This document shows positions 11,331 to 23,079 of a DNA stretch of 64,000 bases, in pieces. The stretch spans positions 65,463,395 to 65,527,394 of the forward strand of contig CM043963.1 in the NCBI GenBank assembly GCA_014529385.2. Reading direction: 5' to 3'. Position numbers and translations under genes: made by a program. Position 1 is the stretch's first letter. Each line of letters opens with the position of its first letter. Origin of the DNA: Adiantum capillus-veneris. Lineage: Eukaryota; Streptophyta; Polypodiopsida; Polypodiales; Pteridaceae. The notes below the pieces were generated by a model that saw only the letters and a program-made list of their open reading frames with translations, had not been told where the DNA came from and made no database searches.

Positions 11331-14300
11331 CAAACGATCTTCATTTCTTCCATTCTAGTCACATCTCATCAAAGGTTATATAGCCATGCTCATTGATGCT
11401 ACAAAGTGAATTTTTTCTTAGGTCCCCATGGGACTTTACATTCATAAAGAGCCATGGACCACTTCAAAAACATTTATAGAAAAAAGTTTCACCATTGAGA
11501 ATTTTGTGCATGATACAACAATAGTAAAGAACAAAAGATCTCACAAAGATGATTTTTCATGTGTTATAGGTGAAATTCTTTGAAAATTACACAATTTAAG
11601 TTGAGAAATGCTTTGCACCTTAAAAAAATTGAAAGTTAAACTAGTAGCCAAAAAAATGTCAAGTTGTTTTCAACCAATAAGCCAACTTTGTGGATATATA
11701 ATATCAAAAGTTTCTTTTTGAAACTCGCCAAATAATAAAGAAAAACTGGTCGCTTAGCAAGACATAAAAGTGTCCCAAGACATATAAGTAGCCCATTAGA
11801 AACCTAGTGGTAAAACTTTTTTTTTTTCCCATGTGTGGAAGTTAATATCATTAAATCTTTCTTTATTTTCTAAAGGTGCCTTGACAAGATCTTATTGCTT
11901 GTAGGTCACAAGGGCAATGTCAAATGTCGTACAAAAATTGGCACTTAAAGAACAACATATAAAATAACCTTAATGGGTGAAATAGCTCATACAAATCCAT
12001 TTCATGTATTGGCTTTTTTTTTTTTTTGGGCAAAACTCACAATTGTGAGTGGATAGTATTAAGAAGATAAAAAAATATACACCAACCTCAAGCTCAGACC
12101 GAGCCTTGAGGGTCCCGAGCCTTGAGGGTCAAAGGAGTACAAGTTTTTTGCTTTACAGAGAAACCACAACTACTCCTAGGCTTTACTTATTATAAGATGT
12201 CATCATGACATGTATTGTTCTAGACCAGTCCTCTTAGGTTTGTTTGCTTTTCTACAATCCGTTGCCTCATATATGGTAGAAACCATTTCTATCCTTTTGA
12301 AATGAACTCCTTGGCAAGTTGCAGGAGAGTTGACTTTTGGTTCTTGTTTTTGATTTACTTTAGGATTTGCACTTAATGTATCTAATATGATACTTTGATC
12401 CTTATGATGGTTTCTTCCCTCTGAAGACATAAGGAGCCCCCAAATAACAAAGAGGTTTTCAAATAATCACTTGTAGTGTGTGAATAACAATCAAAGAAAC
12501 CTTTTTTCAAAAGTTTATTAATAGAGTAACATTGCTCTAGAGGAGAGAAAATGACTATGGCAAGGTCAAATGGGAGTGGTAACAAAGATGATCTCTGTGC
12601 TCAACCTCTGTGTATGTATGGAGTACGAGGATGAGGTCACCTAGGCCCATTTAACACATCTGTGACATTGGATTAGGTTGCAAAGCACTAGGTATTGAAA
12701 GCCTATCATGATGCTAATATTGGTAGCCAATGCTAATTACTCCAAGAATAGAATACTTGCTTTGCCTATATCATGTATCCATTAAGAGTTGAGAGCTCTG
12801 CATAAAAGCATCTATTGATTCCTGCTTGGGATATCCTCCATACAAAGAAGCAAAACGAGCTTCTATTTTGATTTCGCACTAGCGTATAATTGAAGCTTTT
12901 TACCAAATGCTTAACAATTGCAAACATTAAAACCAGAGAAGCTAGGTAGATGATCAAAAGCATGAGAAGCTATATACCTCTTCCGATATCATATTGTTGG
13001 AATCCTAGCAATGGAAATGAAGAAGCAAACTAGCAGAAGCCATAGCTTTATGAGTACAATGAAAAGGAAAACTCACGACTACCAATTTTTAAGTAAAAAA
13101 GAGCTGCTAAAATAAATTTCCTAAAACAATCAATATTAAAGCGTCAATCAAAGTAGTTTGGCCAACCTTGTAAAAAAAGGGCGATCCCTTGCCTGAATCA
13201 AGGAAAATTTTAACCATCAACTTCTATCTAGGAAATAAACTAGAAAACTATGATGGCCTAGGAAGGGATCATCCTAACATAGAAGAGGCTTGTTTATCCC
13301 CATTTTTTATGATTCAAGGGGTCTCTCCAACCTACCTATATCTTATTGTAGCAGCAAGAACCACAAACAAAATTCTCAATCCATAGGATATACCTAACTA
13401 GACTAATGCATGGAGGTTACAAGTGTTTATCAAACTCATGAAAAACACAGTCACAGCTTGCTTCTAGATAGCAATTGTCAATCGTTGATAGTTTTCACTG
13501 ACCAAAACTTAGTCTCACAATCGCAAGCCCTATATGTGCATTTCACTGAGATAGAGTGATTCAAATGAAACCAAACTTGCTAGGTAAGTAGACAAGACCT
13601 ATAGAACATATGTATGGTCTCAAATCCCTGAACCAATGCTTCATTCAAAAAGGACATTAAGAATAGGCTTAATTTTAGCAAGCTATTTCGATGTTAGATA
13701 CACACATTAGCTCTATTTAGGGGAGCTCTAACCTCAAAACAAACACATGAATCAAGCATAGCAAGAAAAAAAAAAGGTTGGCCACGCCAAACCTTTGAAA
13801 TTTTGCAAGAAACTTACGTTGATGCGGAGAGCTTTCACCTTGAACACCATGCCTCTCATGGAGTCACAATCTCACCTTGCATAAGGGAGATACTAGCACC
13901 AAAAGTAAGAAGGTAGCTAAAGTGCTCAAGAGGAGTGTGCACTCATATTTATTATCCAAAAAAACTTAAATAAATTTAAAATTTTTGGCTTTTATACCTT
14001 AGCAAAAAGGTCAAATGGGGTTTTTGAGTCAAAACAACTCTCTAAACCGGCAATCCAAGTGTTGAGGACAAATTGAATACAGCCCGGAAGCTCATAGCCC
14101 TAATCTAATCACGATCTCATTTACATCCAAAAAATTAAACAACCTACAAAAATAGACAAGAAAAAAATTGTGAAACAACCCATTGAATCCACTTTATCAA
14201 ATGAGATAAAAATTACAAACATGCCACATTGGATCTAGCTTTCATGGAATTTTTAACTCAACATCAAGCATTTCCCCCCTCTTAGTCCATGTCGTCTCAT

Positions 14301-15180
14301 GACATGACTCACTATAGACCGGGGTCTTTGGGTAAGCTTTTTGATCCCTCTTTTCTAGCATCTTTCAATTTTCCTCCTCGTTTATCAGCATTTGTGGAAG
14401 TGAATTCTTCATTTCTATTACAAAGTAGCCCATAAACCTTGCCCTTAGATTTGTGAGGACAAGGCCAAAGATTTAGAACCTGAGCTCAAAAAATCATATA
14501 CAAAATGCTTCATCAAAAGTCTCTATGTAATAGGATGGCAAAAAGGATAGCCTGGTATTCGGCATAGAAGCCAAATACAGCTTCAAAAGATGGCTATTCA
14601 GGCAGGTCTTAAAAGAGGTCTTGAGCTCCTTCAAGAAAGCTCATCCATGGTTCATAATTATTATTTTGGATTATTACATGCTCATTAAATGTCTCTATGC
14701 ATGTCAAAAGCATGTGGCAGATTGTATACATCATGACACAAGCCAGATCAGCTACTCCTAAAGCATCTTTGCCATAATTTTCAAAGTTTCTTCGATAGAA
14801 GCTTCAACATGATATTATAGCTATAAATCTCACTATCTATAAATTGGAAAAAGAGAGGACAACATAATATTACAACTTAACAACTAGAACCAAAAGAATT
14901 AATTGATCATCCACAAAAGCCATATATTTCCTTGAGAGGACTAGACGATGCAGTACCATATTTTTATTATGTTTCAACCCTAAGATGTGGTAAAGCTACC
15001 CATAATGGGAGGATATCCCTGCATATTGCCTGAGTATGTTGTCGAACATCTCTGTCAAACCACCCCTTTGTAAGGTAATTTTGCTAAGCCGTGGTAAAGC
15101 TACCCTTAATTGACATTCAGCAAAATTTTGGAGTATTTGAGGCCAAACTTTGGAATGAATCTTTCGTTATACCTATGCTC
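11331..15180. other. Unassigned AT-rich intergenic DNA
   Basis: No sustained coding frame or recognised element apart from the poly-T/palindrome block at 12014-12062. A weak LTR-junction look-alike near 12978-13003 is discussed under rejected items. Confidence 0.45.
12014..12062 (-). repeat. Second poly-T plus palindrome block
   Basis: T14 (12014-12027), then GGGCAAAACTCACAATTGTG and AGTGGATAGTATTAA. It matches the block at 5063-5111 through the palindrome (12035-12050) and the following 12 bases, with different sequence beyond. Two independent copies ending in poly-T support a minus-strand retroposon end. Confidence 0.5.
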
Positions 15181-15195
15181 ATAATTACATACATT

Positions 15196-15420
15196 TTTCA
15201 CCATCAACACGAGAAAGGTGGTAGGGAGAAACTTTACACATATCATGTATTTACAACTATACATTGTTGTACATTACACCCTCAAGGGGAAACCGTGGGA
15301 ACGACTCCCCCAATAGGAGAGGAGAATACACCCAAGAGAATGCAACCCCATGAGCCTCGAACCCTCAACCTTGGGGTTACATCACAAAGGTCTCACCAAC
15401 TGAGCTACTCTTCTTGGGTT
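15196..15420 (-). mobile_element. tRNA-derived SINE with 15-bp target-site duplication
   Basis: ATAATTACATACATT is present exactly at 15181-15195 and 15421-15435, bracketing a 225-bp insert. On the minus strand the insert begins AACCCAAGAAGAGTAGCTCA. It carries a pol III A box, TAGCTCAGTTGG (15407-15396), matching TRGYNNARNNGG at every position, and a B box, GGTTCGAGGC (15363-15354). It ends GATGGTGAAA before the duplication, a very short A-rich tail. This is the classic SINE layout: tRNA-related head, unrelated body, target duplication. It is not a working tRNA because the acceptor and anticodon arms do not pair well. Transposition would depend on a LINE. Confidence 0.85.
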
Positions 15421-15435
15421 ATAATTACATACATT

Positions 15436-16704
15436 AAGAAATTCAAATCTGTAAAGCACTTTATTAATTACTACAATCTTTGAGGGCTTACTACTTCACA
15501 GATCACACAATCAGAAGCTTGATTTTTCCAACTCTCAATGGCATCCAATTAATGAAGAGTGAGGGTGAAGCTTGTATAATGAAAAATATATGAGTGTTGC
15601 AATGGCAACTCTTTTCCACAAAAACCATGCAAGAAACATAGAAACTCATGGCTCTTTTTCCAACAAAGATTTTGCAATTAAGTAATGTAAAGAGGAGCAT
15701 CAGATACCTTGTAGAGCAAGAAGATATTTCTCTACAAAGCTTAAGCATATGTAGGTAGAGAAGGAGAGTCCTTGTATAAGAGGAGAAATACCTGCTACGT
15801 AGCATTAATTTGAACATAGCTCCCTCTTACAGTGTCTTGATGAAAAAACGGTGAACACATATTCGATCATGCAGACAGGCCAGCCGAAGAGACACCAAAC
15901 AAGGGACTATAAAGAGTCAACCTTGGGGTTCACTATATAATCATGTTAATATACCACGTGAGTTCAAGTAAAAGTTTTGTATTAGTGACAATTTAAGCAA
16001 TTTAACAGAAATACATTAACAAGAGGAGTTTTTTTTATACATTTTGGACAAAAATCGAGTAATTCATGAAAGAATAAGGGTCAATCTATTCATCTAAACA
16101 TTTTAATAGAGGGTTCTTTTTAACACACTGCAAACACACGTTATAGAGAGGGCTTCTTTATAGTGGATCCCTCAAGCAACTAACCTAGCACTGAAGCCTC
16201 TTGGGTGCACACACACACACATCTACTTGCCCAAGAGATCTTCTTAGGCACACTCATCCAGATTTAAGGCCCTCTATAAACACTTTTAGAGTTTGTTTGA
16301 GAGAGCCCTCTAACCCCATTCTTAGAAGTTTAATGAGTCTATCACCTCAAAGTTGCCTCCCGTTGAGCTTGATAGACTTGGCACTATATAAGGGTGTCAA
16401 CAACATCTCTGCTTGAGGGAGTAGGGGGTACCCGGCTGGGAAAAATGAAAAAAAAAGTGAATCAATCGAGATTCGATGTCGGGCAACGCAGTGGCAGCAA
16501 AAGAGATCTCAATTGCGACGCAGGCAGAGAGCAAAAGAGGGTGAGCAGGTGCGGGAGGCGACAAGCAAACGAACACCATGCGCACAGTGCAACAAAGCAG
16601 AGGGACGGGCAGACAAACACCATGCGCGAGGGCGACAAGTAGAGCAATAACAGAGGCACATAGGTTGAGGGTTATATTTTTCTATTGCATGGCTTACACT
16701 TCAA
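15436..16704. other. Unassigned intergenic DNA
   Basis: No gene or element recognised. A short CA run lies near 16208-16222. Confidence 0.45.
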
Positions 16705-16860
16705 AGCAGATACATGCATCGACCGAGTGGTTAGGGGAGCATGACATAGGTCATTACTCAGCCGGTGAGAGATCGAGACCCATGCTCTCTTTTGTAAGGG
16801 TATGGCTAAATGGTAGGAAAGAGAATCCAAAGGAATCTCTAGTCGAATTGAATAAAACCA
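16705..16860 (+). mobile_element. tRNA-Ser/Leu-like retroposon (SINE-like)
   Basis: CGACCGAGTGGTTAGG (about 16718-16733) resembles the A-box region of class II tRNAs, and GAGATCGAGACCC (about 16768-16780) resembles a B box, at tRNA-like spacing. No target duplication was found, so the boundaries are approximate. Confidence 0.4.
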
Positions 16861-16935
16861 AGAACTGCCAATAGGTGAGAAATATGGGAGTAGAATCCAT
16901 TAGCCAACCATGTTTTATTTCTTTTGTGTAAGTCT

Positions 16936-16940
<5 letters not shown>

Positions 16941-17002
<62 letters not shown>
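16941..17002. repeat. (CT)n(CA)n compound microsatellite
   Basis: About 32 bp of CT passes directly into about 30 bp of CA. Confidence 0.95.
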
Positions 17003-17004
<2 letters not shown>

Positions 17005-17617
17005 ATGTTCATTTAGGTGGTTGTCATAGTAATGTCATCGTCTATCATTACCTTGGCCAAACATCTCTGATCAACCCCGCTTGGGGCTAACGCTTAAAGC
17101 CATTAGTGGTTGCTAATCGGAGCCTTGCAACCTAAATTTATTGGCCTTTTTCCACTTGGAGGCTCACTACATTGGGACAAGCTTTGTCAAGAGCACGACC
17201 AATTTGTTCAAGGAGGATCAAGTTGTTAGTGGAATAAATGGGCACCAGAGGCGACTCTCATAGGGTGGCAAGCACCATCATAGACTTACGGGTGATTAAG
17301 AGTTGCAAGCAAAGTTATAACATGCAGAGTGGTGGTGATGGGACATGCAATGTGAAGGTGACAAAAACTAGCTAGAGCATGCATTGTTTATGAGTAGGAG
17401 ATGTGAGGGAATGATGGTCACCCTTGCTTTTAAAATAGCAGGTATAGTGGCCTCGAGGAGCTATGCACAATGTCATGCCAAAGCCAAGGTACCTAAAGGA
17501 AAGTGGTAGATGAGTTGCATGACCAAACCAGCACGGTTGTGCGGCAAAATTAGAGATGTCAAATGAGTGCATGGCGGACATGGCCAATCTAGGTGGCATC
17601 AACGGCCTCTTGGGATG

Positions 17618-17620
<3 letters not shown>

Positions 17621-17673
<53 letters not shown>
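17621..17673. repeat. (GA)n microsatellite
   Basis: A pure GA tract of about 53 bp. A complementary (CT)n of similar length lies at 18163-18216, about 490 bp away, so the two could pair. Confidence 0.95.
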
Positions 17674-17676
<3 letters not shown>

Positions 17677-17850
17677 GAAGAAGAAGGAGCCCGATGACAA
17701 ACAGCTAGAGCATAGAGTAGCTTGCTTCTTACCTAGAGGAGCAGAAGCTTCTACAATATTGTTAGCCTCCTCTCATCATTGTCATCATCTTTGTGTCATC
17801 ATTTCATGGCTTTTGAGATGTAGTGTTTACATATTAAACGTTTTGTCACA

Positions 17851-18012
17851 CACTACTAGAGGCTCTTCAACGTATCGATATTAAGCATGCGACACTTTTT
17901 AGGCTTTTAGTTGGTGTTGATATTTGTGCCTTTATTAGAATTGCTATTTGTGCCTTTATTTGTATCGATATGTGCATCACAAATAGTGATTGTGAAAAAC
18001 ATGCACATATCG
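17851..18012 (+). mobile_element. Possible CACTA-type transposon end with subterminal hairpin
   Basis: CACTACTAGAGGCTCTTCA begins at 17851, preceded by ACA. Two copies of TATTTGTGCCTTTATT lie within the next 120 bp, and CGATATGTGCAT (17966-17977) pairs with ATGCACATATCG (18001-18012). A CACTA start with subterminal repeats is the hallmark of CMC/EnSpm elements. A related end in opposite orientation is at about 40330-40524. No transposase was seen. Confidence 0.3.
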
Positions 18013-18158
18013 ACGCTCAGAGAGGCAAAAAAAATTTTGAATTACGATGTGAGCTCATTTTGAGTTATTTGTGGCACACAAGAAGTAGGATTTCTGTCTT
18101 CTTCAAATCGTACTGCAGGTAAGCTTCATCTTTCTCACTCTCTCCATCTCTTTCCACC

Positions 18159-18162
<4 letters not shown>

Positions 18163-18216
<54 letters not shown>
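18163..18216. repeat. (CT)n microsatellite
   Basis: A pure CT tract of about 54 bp. Confidence 0.95.
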
Positions 18217-18219
<3 letters not shown>

Positions 18220-18299
18220 ATTGTGTGCACAACGTGCACCAAAAAACATACATACTTACACACAAAAATACATTTCAAATCTACACATACACTATTTAT

Positions 18300-19705
18300 A
18301 TCTTCATACACCTAGTTGAACACAAGCTTAAATAAAGTTTCAAATATTTTTTAAAAATTATATTTGAATGCTCTTAGTTATTTCACATTATTTCTAATCA
18401 GATTAAAACTTTACATTGTTTTTTAGTTTTAATTTTAGATTTTAAAACTTCTTCAAGTATAAATATAAGATTTAAGATTTGATTTAAAACACTCTAGAAA
18501 TTTTAGCTTTTTGTTTACTTTTATGTTGAAGTTTAGAATTTAAATTTATATTTATTTTCTAAATTTAAATTTACTTTTGATTATAATGTAGGTTAAGTTT
18601 TTTATTTTAGAATATATTAACTTAGGTTTAGGTTTAAGTTTACATATTTTAAGTTTAAATTAAAGTTGTAAATTAATGTTAATCATTTTTGTTTTTCAAT
18701 TTGAGTTTTAAAATTAAGCTCAAACTTAGGGTTTGTATTCATAATTTAAATCGAGGTTAAGTTTTTAATTTAAGATTGTGTTTTTAAGTCTTGATTTAGG
18801 TTGTAAATTCAAATTTAAGTTTAAGGTTTAAAGTTAGGTTTAAATTAAAAGTTTAGTTTTAACTTCATGATATAAATTTAGGCTTCCATTTTTTTAGTAT
18901 AGGTTAAGATTACAATCTAACATTAACTTTTCAATTTACATTTATGATTTAAATTTGAATTTAAATTGTATTTTTAGTTTTTTGGTTAAAGTCATAGTTT
19001 AGGTTGTAAGTTTGTGTTTGTAAGTATAGATATTGTTTAGCTTTAGGTTTTTGATAAAATGTTACGATTTAGGTTTAAGTTTAGACTTAGGTCTTGGCTT
19101 ATGTTCATGTTGTAGATTTAGGTTTAGGATCTCAACGTTGTATCTTTTAAGTGTCGGATATACTTGTATCTTTTAAGTGTTGCTTATACGCTTATGTTCA
19201 GGGTTATTGTTGTATGTTTAGAATTAAGCCGTAGGTTTACGTTTAAAGTTATGGTTTTAAATTTAGGTTTATTATGATTATAAATTAATGTTTAAATTGT
19301 AAGTTTATGATTATAAGTCAAAGTTTAAATCGTAAGTTTAGGTTTGGATTTACAATTTATACCTATGTTCTAAGCTTAGGTTTACATTTTAAATTTAGTT
19401 TTAGGTTTTTGGTTGTGAGTTTTATGTTTTAAGTTTAGACCGAAAGCTACATATAATTTAAGTTTGTATTTGTGGTTACATGCAGTTTAAGTTTTATGTT
19501 TTAAGTTTAGATCGAAGGTTACGTAGAGTTTAAGTTTGTATTTGTGGTTTTTAATATTGGTTTGCAATTTTTTTAAGTATAGATTAAGGTTATGGTTTAA
19601 GTTTAGATTTTTTATTTACGGTTATGTTCTAAGTTTAGGTTTAGATTGTATGTTTAGTTTTAAGTATTAACTTTAGATTTCAGATTATGTACAATTAGGT
19701 TTTCA
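18300..19705 (+). repeat. Degenerate TTTAGG/TTTAAG array (telomere-like)
   Basis: Words such as TTTAGGTTTAAG, AAGTTTAGGTTTA and TTAGATTTA recur for 1.4 kb without a fixed register, strongly G-over-C biased. The plant telomere unit is TTTAGGG, but here the third G is nearly always missing, so this is not functional telomere. COP1 is inserted in it and the same composition resumes at 24836. Confidence 0.7.
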
Positions 19706-19710
19706 TTTAT

Positions 19711-19937
19711 TGCTGTCATATACATGTGGTAGTGATGTGTGTGAACACACTTAGGACTGTCAAGATATTTTTTCTTTCACTATGAGATTTTTTTTTCCGT
19801 GCATTGTATACACACCCATCACTCTAATACTATCTTATATTTCCATTGCACACTAAGCAATACACTCTATTGTGTGTCTTGAACTTTTTTCGTCTTCTCC
19901 CAGCCATGTGTGTTTTCTTGCAACCCTAATTCCAACA
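19711..19937 (+). repeat. 5' LTR of COP1
   Basis: Starts TGCTGTCATATACATG, where the 3' LTR has TGTTACCATATACATG, and ends ATTCCAACA. The second terminal motif base is changed (TGTT to TGCT). Confidence 0.9.
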
Positions 19938-19939
19938 AT

Positions 19940-19950
19940 TGGTATCAGAG
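19940..19950 (+). promoter_or_regulatory. Primer binding site of COP1 (initiator Met tRNA)
   Basis: TGGTATCAGAG, complementary to the 3' end of plant initiator-Met tRNA, lies two bases after the LTR end. Confidence 0.9.
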
Positions 19951-20296
19951 TAGGTTGCGTCCTCTCGAGCCTAATCGCCAGCAGCTCCAACACACGCCTG
20001 CTCACTTTCTTAGACTTTTGTGAGCTTCGGCGAACGTCACCAGGTCGACAAATACTTTGGGAAATCTCGTTGAGCTTGGTGTGCTCAAATTTATAATTCG
20101 AGTTCATTTCAGTCTTCATTTCCACTACAAGCAGTACTGCACATGCTATTTTGTCATTTTGTGCAAAACTTTTATCTGTGTCGTTTTCTACATAATAAGT
20201 CCCTTACAGTATTATATGGTTTGTGCTATGTAGCACGTGTTCTCGCTTTGTTTCTCCTCTTTTCCGGTAGTTTTCACATCAGGTGCAGCATTTGTC

Positions 20297-21371
20297 ATGG
20301 CTGACAACAATACAGATGTGTTCAAGATTTTTGGTACTGAGAAGAGATTGGATGGGGACAATTACCCTATGTGGGCTTACATGATGCAACATGTCCTTGT
20401 GTCAAAGGCAGTTTGGAACATTGTGCAGGGCATTGATGTATGTCCTAGTTTTGAGGATGTTGCAAGTTTTGGTGGCAGAATTGTTGCTGCCATAGCTATT
20501 TTGCCTACGGCTGAGCAAGCTCGGTGGGATGTAAAAGATGCGCAAGTTCATGCATTGATTGCATTGTCAGTGAAGCGCACTATTACTCCTCACATTCGTT
20601 CAGTAAAATCTTCAAAATAAGCTTGGGATATTCTGGTTGGTCTTTGTGCAAGTCGCAATGAGGCAAAAATTTCATTAATGCGTAAAGAGCTGGAGTCGAA
20701 GATCTTGCATGAGGAAGATGACATGGACACTTTCCTTGTTGGTGTCAAGAATATGAGCAACTTATTTTTGCAAGCGAAGTCATTTTAGACAATTCCCTTG
20801 TGCATACTGCTCTTAATGCCTTGCCACATTCTTATCAGACTTTTGCTAGAACTTGGAGACTTATGACCCAAGGAAATCATGAAGTTGTCAAGTTTGATGC
20901 ATTATGCACATTGTCGTTGCAAGAGTCACTTTCCAACAAAACAGGACTAAACAGCGTGCAATTGAACAAGCCTTTATTGTTGCTCAAAGAAAAGGTGGTA
21001 ACAGCAATGTAGCCACTTCTCATGGTTGTTCTGTGAGTGGTAAATCACCTGCTCCTAATGCTTTTGTTGGCAGCAATTTGTCTGGGAATTCTAATGATAA
21101 GGGCAAAAAGAAGATGCATTGTCATTATTGTAAAGAAAACTATCACTTGATCAAGAAGTGTCTTAAGTTGAAGGCCAAAGAGACTAAGAAGAAAGAGGTT
21201 GGTTCCACCACTAATGCTAGTTCCACTACAAATGCAGCTATTGTTGAGTCTTCTGTGAAAAGAGACTCTGATGTTGATGTTGATGCAGAATGGGTTTTTA
21301 GTGCAAAGTGCACGTATGATCCTTCTGTCCATGATGCATGTTTGTCAGTTGCTGTAGATGCTCAAGTGTGA
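20297..21371 (+). pseudogene. COP1 gag
   Basis: The ATG at 20297 opens 'MADNNTDVFKIF', aligned with the COP2 gag start. The Copia N-terminal wording 'LDGDNYPMWAYMM' follows. A TAA at 20618-20620 stands where COP2 has Gln, a C-to-T change. Later segments shift frame. A CCHC zinc knuckle, C-x2-C-x4-H-x4-C (CHYCKENYHLIKKC), sits near 21119-21160. Gag packages the element RNA in cytoplasmic particles. This copy cannot make full-length protein. Confidence 0.85.
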
Positions 21372-22676
21372 TACTTTGACAGTGGTGCTACAAAGCACAT
21401 TACCGCTCATCGTGACTTGTTTACCTCTCTCGAGGATGTCCCTCTTGGGAATTCAATCACTTGTGCCAACAATGCCTCTTAACCGGTCAAGGGAGTTGGA
21501 AAGATTGTGCTTACTGCTATGAATGGCAGTTCTTTCACACTTGTTGATGCGCTTTATGTACCTAGGATCAAGAAGAATATTTTGTCTGTATCTACACTTG
21601 CTAGACTTGGACTTGTCAGGTTTGTGGATGAAAGATAAACAGTACATGATCTCAGTTTCGGTGATAAAATTGTTGCATCTGGCATAATATGTCATGGGTT
21701 GTATATGCTCACTTTGTATGAGAAGTGTGAGCAGAATTTTGCAAATGTAGTTGTGGATTCTAAGGCTATTTCAGATGCAAAACTTTGGCATGCACATTTT
21801 GGACATGTGAATTTTGCCAGTTTGTTGTGTTTACAAAAATTTGATATAGTTCCTTCTTTGCCACCTCTTGAAGCACCCGTCAAACATGTTTGTGAAGGTT
21901 GTATTTTGGGTAAGATGCAGCATTCAAAGTTTGCAAAGGATGGTTCAGTTAGGGCCACATGCAGGTTGCAGCTTGTGCATAGTGGTGTTTATGGGCCCAT
22001 GCAAACCCCGTCCTTGGGCAATTACCTCTACTTCTTCGTGACTTTCATTGATGATTACTCCATGCATGTATGGGTGTATCCACTTAAAGCAAAGTGCGAA
22101 GTGTTTTTGTGCTTCAAACAATTTTTGGCTATGGTTGAAAATGTCTCAATATATACTATGGGCACCCTCTGTTCCGATTGAGGGGGCGAGTATATGTCTC
22201 ATGAATTTAAAGCATTTTTTGCTAGTCAAGGGATAAAACCCCAATGTAAAGTTCCTTATACGCCTCAGCAAAATGGTGTTGCTGAGAGAAAAATAGGTCA
22301 CTTACGGAAATGGCATGATGTATGGAAAATCAAGCTTTTTTACATTCATTTTGGCTTGAGGTCATCATGTGTGCCACTTATGTACTTAACAGGTGTCCTA
22401 CAAAAGCTTTGCAGTTTATGACTCCATATGAAACATTGCATGATAGAAAGCCTACTATTGAACACATGCGTGTTTTTGACTGTTTGGTATATGCTTTGGT
22501 GCCACAAAACACAGCGCAGGAAATTGGATGATAAGGCTATCAAATGTATTTTTGTTGGTTATAGTGCTAAAATCAAAGGTTACAGGTTGTACCATCCACA
22601 CAAAAAAGCGTATTCTGGTTTCACGAGATGCTGTGTTTGTGGAAGATCCTATTCATCCCTTTCTATCATGTACTAG
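21372..22676 (+). pseudogene. COP1 protease and integrase
   Basis: The protease reads 'YFDSGATKH' (about 21372-21398), preceded by TGA where COP2 has Trp. Integrase follows: the HHCC zinc region ('LWHAHFGH' ... 'H-V-C-E-G-C') at about 21783-21905, then the catalytic core ('TFIDDYS' near 22042), and TGA in place of the Arg that follows 'CSD' near 22176. At the first metal-binding position ('VHSGVYGPM', near 21975) Gly replaces Asp. The 'YTPQQNGVAERK' segment (near 22258) carries the last catalytic Glu. Stops and shifts break it into at least four frames. Confidence 0.85.
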
Positions 22677-23079
22677 AGACAGTAATGTAAGCTCAAAGGA
22701 TATTTATGACACTTTGTTGCCTCTTTTCAGTGGTGGAAGTTCGAATGTAAAGTCCAATGAGACAAATGTACAACCTATGGGGGTTTCTAAAAATGTTACA
22801 GTTACTAACGCAGATGTACATGATGTACTTGATGAAGAAAGGGCTAAGAATGAGCAGGCTAGATGTATGCATAAATGGCTAGTGCATACTTTGCGTGATA
22901 AAAAAGTAGATGCACCTTTTTCTGATCAAACTCGTTCAGGTTCTTGCCATGCATCTTATGCATCAGATTGTTATGCTTTGAATGTGTCTAGCTTATGTGG
23001 TGTTGAGGAACCTCTATCTTTTGATGAAGCACAGAATTCAAAAAATTGGATGGTGCCATGCAATATGAATATGATGCAT

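Noticed and set aside
12035..12060. AATTGTGAGTGGATA resembles the bacterial lac operator
   Set aside because: The match is partial, the surroundings are plant-like, and the same block recurs at 5084 beside poly-T. A retroposon 3' end explains it better than vector sequence.
12978..13003. Degenerate Copia primer-site/LTR junction (CCGATATCATATTGTTGGAA)
   Set aside because: It resembles CTCTGATACCAATTGTTGGAA of COP2, but several bases differ and no partner LTR or coding sequence was found. Too weak to annotate.
15354..15407. Functional tRNA gene on the minus strand
   Set aside because: A and B boxes are good, but no full cloverleaf or acceptor pairing is seen. The sequence continues into an unrelated body between target duplications, so it is a SINE.
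18300..19705. True chromosome end or interstitial telomere of TTTAGGG
   Set aside because: Exact TTTAGGG tandem units are absent. The register is irregular and several kilobases of other elements follow.
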